Source: Methanobacteriaceae archaeon
Lineage (GTDB): Archaea; Methanobacteriota; Methanobacteria; Methanobacteriales; Methanobacteriaceae
Direction of reading: 5' to 3'
Assembly: GCA_011620845.1 (NCBI GenBank)
Contig: WOYJ01000129.1
Location: 1-28,369, forward strand
Length of the DNA stretch: 28,369 bases
Shown: positions 25,238-28,369 of the stretch, in pieces
How the letters are laid out: the number at the start of each line of letters is the position of its first letter
Position numbering within the stretch: the stretch's first letter is position 1
The notes under the pieces: model-generated
The model's database searches: none
The model's input: the letters and a program-made list of their open reading frames with translations, nothing else
What the model was told of the DNA's origin: nothing
Made by a program: the position numbers and the translations under genes

Positions 25238-25957
25238 TTAATAATCCTTTAAGTTAAAGGCCTTTAAAATACCTATTACTTCCTCCTCTTCCACATCATA
25301 CCAGGTTTGATAGGCATCGGCAACTGCAAAACCCGGGCCTCCACGTATGTTGGCACAGTAAATCCTTTCCACCATTGGAGATACCTTCTCAAGTGCCTGT
25401 AAGTGGGCGGTAGGCACGGCTATAATCACTTCTTTTGCCCCTTTACTTTTGACTGCCTCTACAGCCACCAGCATGGTGAAACCTGAGGCTATACCATCGT
25501 CCACCAGAATTGCCGGTCGTTTTTCCAGATCCGGGAAGGGTTTATCTCCCCTGAATTGCTTAAAACGTCTCTGCACTTTTTGAGTGGTTTGAGCAACGTC
25601 ATTTTCAATTCCTTCCTGGGTAAGACCCATCTGGGCTTTCAAAACCGGATTTATCTTCATGGTACCGTCAAATGCCACTGCACCGTATCCCACTTCTGTA
25701 TTCCAGGGTAGGGTTATTTTACTGACAACCACCACATCCAGGGTTAGGTTTAATTGCTGTGCAAGAGGGGCTGCAACCGGTACACCACCGGCGGGTATCC
25801 CAAAGACCACCGCATCACTACCATCAAAATCAACAAGCATCTCTGATAATTTAAGTCCAGCATCTGGCCTATCACGAAAAATTCCAGTACAGTTTCGAAG
25901 CTCAGGAAGGTCAAATACGTTACCGCAAAATTCACATTTCAATTCATCGGTGGTCAT
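25238..25957 (-). CDS. Phosphoribosyltransferase-domain protein with zinc finger
   Basis: 239-residue soluble protein. The N-terminus has KCEFCGNVFDLPELRNC (C8, C11, C23), a likely small metal site. Residues about 30-220 form a type I phosphoribosyltransferase fold with FGIPAGGVPVAAPLAQ, the PRPP-binding loop AILVDDGIASGFTMLVAVEAV, and AVPTAHLQALE. This subgroup, often annotated only as a PRTase-like or predicted phosphoribosyltransferase, has no assigned substrate. A TTAGGTTAA sequence (25233-25241) overlaps the stop codon and may belong to the neighbouring promoter. No operon partner is evident. Confidence 0.82.
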   Translation of the reverse strand: MTTDELKCEFCGNVFDLPELRNCTGIFRDRPDAGLKLSEMLVDFDGSDAVVFGIPAGGVPVAAPLAQQLNLTLDVVVVSKITLPWNTEVGYGAVAFDGTMKINPVLKAQMGLTQEGIENDVAQTTQKVQRRFKQFRGDKPFPDLEKRPAILVDDGIASGFTMLVAVEAVKSKGAKEVIIAVPTAHLQALEKVSPMVERIYCANIRGGPGFAVADAYQTWYDVEEEEVIGILKAFNLKDY

Positions 25958-26067
25958 ATCCCATACCAGTTTATTATCTATCTGTCCCCTATTTAATTTA
26001 TTTTATGAGTGGGAATTTATTTTTTCAATAAAAAATTTATTTCCAATGGGACTTACTTTATCAGGAA

Positions 26068-26560
26068 TTATTCATCAACTAGTGCAAATTCATCAAGGGA
26101 TGCCGCTATACCGGTGGCGTTGTTGAAAAAAATAGAAGCTAAAATTCCCACCAATTTATCCCCCTGGATTATAGGAGAAAAAACTGTCTCCAGGAAGCGG
26201 CATATCGCCCATGGGAAATGAAAGGTAATGATAAGTTTTCCCCACGGTCGTCACATTACAGTCTATACGTTTGGTGCCGTTAAGGGAATATGCAGGGCCT
26301 ATCTCGGGTTCAGTGATGTTTGAAATTTCAATCTCTTCTTCTGGTGCATCTACCTCTATAACTGCCAGGTCATGGTACCAGTGGACTTCCACCACCTCAC
26401 CGGTGTAACTATTTAATTGGACAGTACTGCCTAAACCACATTTTCCTACTTTCAGTACGTGGTAAACGGTTAAAACGTAGTATTTACCATGATCTTCAAT
26501 TACCGCACCTATCACACCGTCCTTTTTATTGCAGACAATTTTCCCACTGGCAGCAATCAT
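26068..26560 (-). pseudogene. Small trypsin-like serine protease, frameshifted
   Basis: Short S1-type (trypsin/HtrA-like) protease of about 164 residues after repair, without signal peptide or membrane segment, so probably cytoplasmic. The triad is readable: H34 in LTVYHVL, D64 in HDLAVIEVD, and S126 in PLPGDS. GAGG lies 8 bases before ATG 26560. Immediately after the serine codon a run of six T (minus strand, 26178-26183) shifts the frame, giving FFSYNPGG and a stop at 26156. In the next frame the expected SPIIQGDKLVGILASIFF appears and continues to ASLDEFALVDE and TAA 26068-26070. The lesion looks like a one-base gain, but the GG of GDSGS is also missing. Sequencing error, mutation or slippage at the run are all possible. 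Confidence 0.8.
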
Positions 26561-26573
26561 GGTTTAACCCTCA

Positions 26574-26595
26574 TCATATCATCTATTTGATATGA
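26574..26595. promoter_or_regulatory. Operator-like palindrome before the protease gene
   Basis: TCATATC-N8-GATATGA, a perfect 7-base inverted repeat 14-35 bases before the protease start codon, near the expected transcription start. It overlaps the 13-base element shared with the dUTPase-like promoter. Confidence 0.45.
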
Positions 26596-26632
26596 ACACA
26601 GACTTATTTTTTTCCCTGCATCTTCACGGAAT

Positions 26633-26697
26633 CATTTAATGATTGCTGTATTTTTAGATGTTTTTTAGCTACTGTTATTGCCCAAGTAACTGCCTAT
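26633..26697. repeat. Diverged 65-base direct repeat, copy 1
   Basis: This stretch resembles 27899-27963 in the same orientation: ATTTAATG near the start, a T-rich part, TTAGCTACT, ATTG, GTAACT and CC. About two thirds of the positions agree by eye, with small gaps. The two copies flank the DUF4013 gene. Confidence 0.5.
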
Positions 26698-26722
26698 TAC
26701 GATCACATTAAGGTCAGATAGG

Positions 26723-26739
26723 TTTGATACGGTATCAAA
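26723..26739. promoter_or_regulatory. Perfect palindrome TTTGATAC-G-GTATCAAA
   Basis: 8-1-8 inverted repeat in the 236-base gap between the DUF4013 stop and the protease start. It is not followed by a T run on either strand, so it is more like a protein-binding site than a terminator. Confidence 0.45.
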
Positions 26740-26796
26740 ACTCTTTTAAAGCAAATCTTTTGATTTTTATGCTATAGATTCTTTGAATTAAGGAGA

Positions 26797-27771
26797 CTAT
26801 TCTTGCTGTAATTTGTACTTGCTTGTGTAGCTTTCGCTGCCCAAATAACTCTTAATTGCAGAATTATAGATTAACGCGGTTGATCTTGAAAGAAATATAA
26901 AGAGATATGGAAGTAAAACTAATGATAGAATTAGAATTCGTAAAATATTGTCATTTGAAAACGAAAATAACTCCAATCCGTTCAAGATTAAATTTGAAGT
27001 GATATTAGCCACAAAGTATCCGCCAAAAATTAAGATTAAAGCAATGATGCCTGTTGCAAAATACCACATTATGAGCTTTTTCCATCCTACACTACAGATT
27101 CTTTCAAGAATTTCATCGAGTATAAAGAATCCTATAATAATCGGGACCGCACCGTAAAAAGCCAGCCCATACCATGTGATCCTGTCCCAGGGTAATTTTG
27201 AGACATTAACAAATATTTCCCCAAATTTAAAAGCTTCACTCAGTTTGCCATCATTATAAACCATATTGGCAATTGACATCAATATTACTGGAATAATCAA
27301 TATCAGATATAAAAATGCAATTATTACGGGAATAAAATGAGTAAAACCAACGTATAACAATAGATCTAAATTTACATCAGGTAAACTGGTTAATATAATT
27401 CTTAAATCTGTTCCAGAAGATAATAATAATGAAATAGTAATCAAAATAAAAGGAAATAAATAAATAATATTAACTATAAGCACTTTTATGCCATCAATAA
27501 ATATATTAATCCAATCATTAAATCCAGGAAGCTCATTAATACCCTTTAAGGACTTATTTATAATTTTAAATAAGTATCCCCTTGCAAATGATCCTACAAA
27601 TAAGAATCCAATAATATCTAAACAAATAAATAACAGAAAATTTATCTTAACCAAATATAAAACAGTATATTGTGAGAAACTAATCAACACAACGATTCCC
27701 AAAAACAAAAATCTCATCCAATTAGAAAAGGGATAACTCAAAGAATCAATTATTATCCCCCTAATACTCAT
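26797..27771 (-). CDS. DUF4013 membrane protein
   Basis: 324 residues from ATG 27771 (MSIRGIIIDSLSYPFSNW), the usual beginning of DUF4013 proteins; a TTG 13 codons upstream overlaps the TATA box and is unlikely. About seven to eight hydrophobic helices are visible, for example FLFLGIVVLISF, LLFICLDIIGFLFVG, VLIVNIIYLFPFILITISLLL and IIAFLYLILIIPVILMSIA. The family pattern RGYLFKIINKSLKGINELPGFNDW, followed by FIDGIKVLIVNIIYL, is clear. The function is unknown; the family is abundant in Methanobacteriales, often in several copies. Base composition is more AT-rich than the window average. The transcript may be leaderless, given the TATA distance. Confidence 0.85.
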   Translation of the reverse strand: MSIRGIIIDSLSYPFSNWMRFLFLGIVVLISFSQYTVLYLVKINFLLFICLDIIGFLFVGSFARGYLFKIINKSLKGINELPGFNDWINIFIDGIKVLIVNIIYLFPFILITISLLLSSGTDLRIILTSLPDVNLDLLLYVGFTHFIPVIIAFLYLILIIPVILMSIANMVYNDGKLSEAFKFGEIFVNVSKLPWDRITWYGLAFYGAVPIIIGFFILDEILERICSVGWKKLIMWYFATGIIALILIFGGYFVANITSNLILNGLELFSFSNDNILRILILSLVLLPYLFIFLSRSTALIYNSAIKSYLGSESYTSKYKLQQE

Positions 27772-27791
27772 AAAATCATCGATCCTATTCC

Positions 27792-27806
27792 CATTTTTAA
27801 ATAAAT
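27792..27806 (-). promoter_or_regulatory. TATA box of the DUF4013 gene
   Basis: Minus-strand TTTATTTAAAAATGG ends 21 bases before ATG 27771. This places the transcription start at or just before the ATG and supports that start codon over the upstream TTG. Confidence 0.5.
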
Positions 27807-27898
27807 TCAATACGTAATACCCGTCCTAATTTGAATATATTGTTCTTTAGAATTAATTAAGAACTTATTTTTGGTGATGGTATTCGACCAGTGACAAA

Positions 27899-27963
27899 TT
27901 ATTTAATGTTTAATGTGTTTTTTTGATGCTTAGCTACTAATATTGTCAGGTAACTACCGATAA
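27899..27963. repeat. Diverged 65-base direct repeat, copy 2
   Basis: Partner of 26633-26697, lying beyond the promoter end of the DUF4013 gene, in the 280-base gap before the last gene. No other feature was seen in that gap. Confidence 0.5.
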
Positions 27964-28052
27964 CTGAAGAAATAATGTATATTGCTATTGCAACACCATG
28001 AATGACAGGTAGTTATAATGATGTTATATATTTCCATAAAAATTTCAGCTTC

Positions 28053-28301
<249 letters not shown>

Positions 28302-28369
28302 TATAATAAATATATAGGGTCTTAGATTTTTTTATGTTTCTGAGAGTTTTTGTAGGGCTGTTTTTGAGT

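Overview
The window is archaeal and fits Methanobacteriales, a Methanobacterium-like methanogen. The evidence is the gene set: Orc1/Cdc6, archease with RtcB, an MptE-type enzyme of methanopterin synthesis, an Asn-type methylthio-nucleoside phosphorylase, a DUF4013 membrane protein and DUF763. The signals agree: AT-rich TATA boxes, GGAGGTGAT-type ribosome binding sites, and frequent GTG/TTG starts. The species cannot be fixed from sequence alone.

Layout. 1-5 kb (+): a frameshifted CPA-type Na+/H+ antiporter, a truncated terpenoid-toroid gene running into the 3' part of an enolase gene, then two broken inorganic pyrophosphatase genes flanking an intact MFS transporter. 5-8.2 kb (-): intact DUF362, a 46-residue zinc-ribbon gene, a broken Fic gene and a broken DUF998 gene. 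8.2-17 kb (-) is intact: DUF763, a two-domain glycosyltransferase, a membrane protein next to nadA, a thio-nucleoside phosphorylase, a CPBP protease, rtcB and archease. 17-20.6 kb: a 60-residue membrane protein (+), cdc6 and mptE (-), and a class V aminotransferase (+). 20.7-25.2 kb: a broken alpha/beta hydrolase (+), then on the minus strand a radical SAM protein, an acetolactate-synthase-like enzyme and a dUTPase-like gene just upstream of it. 25.2-28.4 kb (-): a phosphoribosyltransferase, a frameshifted trypsin-like protease, a DUF4013 protein and a small membrane protein.

How the genes relate. Archease and RtcB form the RNA-ligation module. mptE serves the C1 carrier and nadA serves NAD. 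The dUTPase-like gene lies 12 bases before the synthase gene, probably in one transcript. No mobile element, CRISPR array, tRNA or rRNA was seen.

The main observation is concentrated gene breakage. About eight genes carry indels, stops or truncation, while roughly 18 long genes between and beside them are clean. Some lesions are in homopolymers and could be sequencing errors. Others are in-frame nonsense changes, loss of a metal-binding aspartate, or loss of half a gene. Real gene decay, as reported for host-associated methanogens, is therefore a serious alternative. The other points of interest are small repeats and palindromes at promoters, including a shared GTTAACCTAAC element and a 13-base element in the dUTPase-like and protease promoters.
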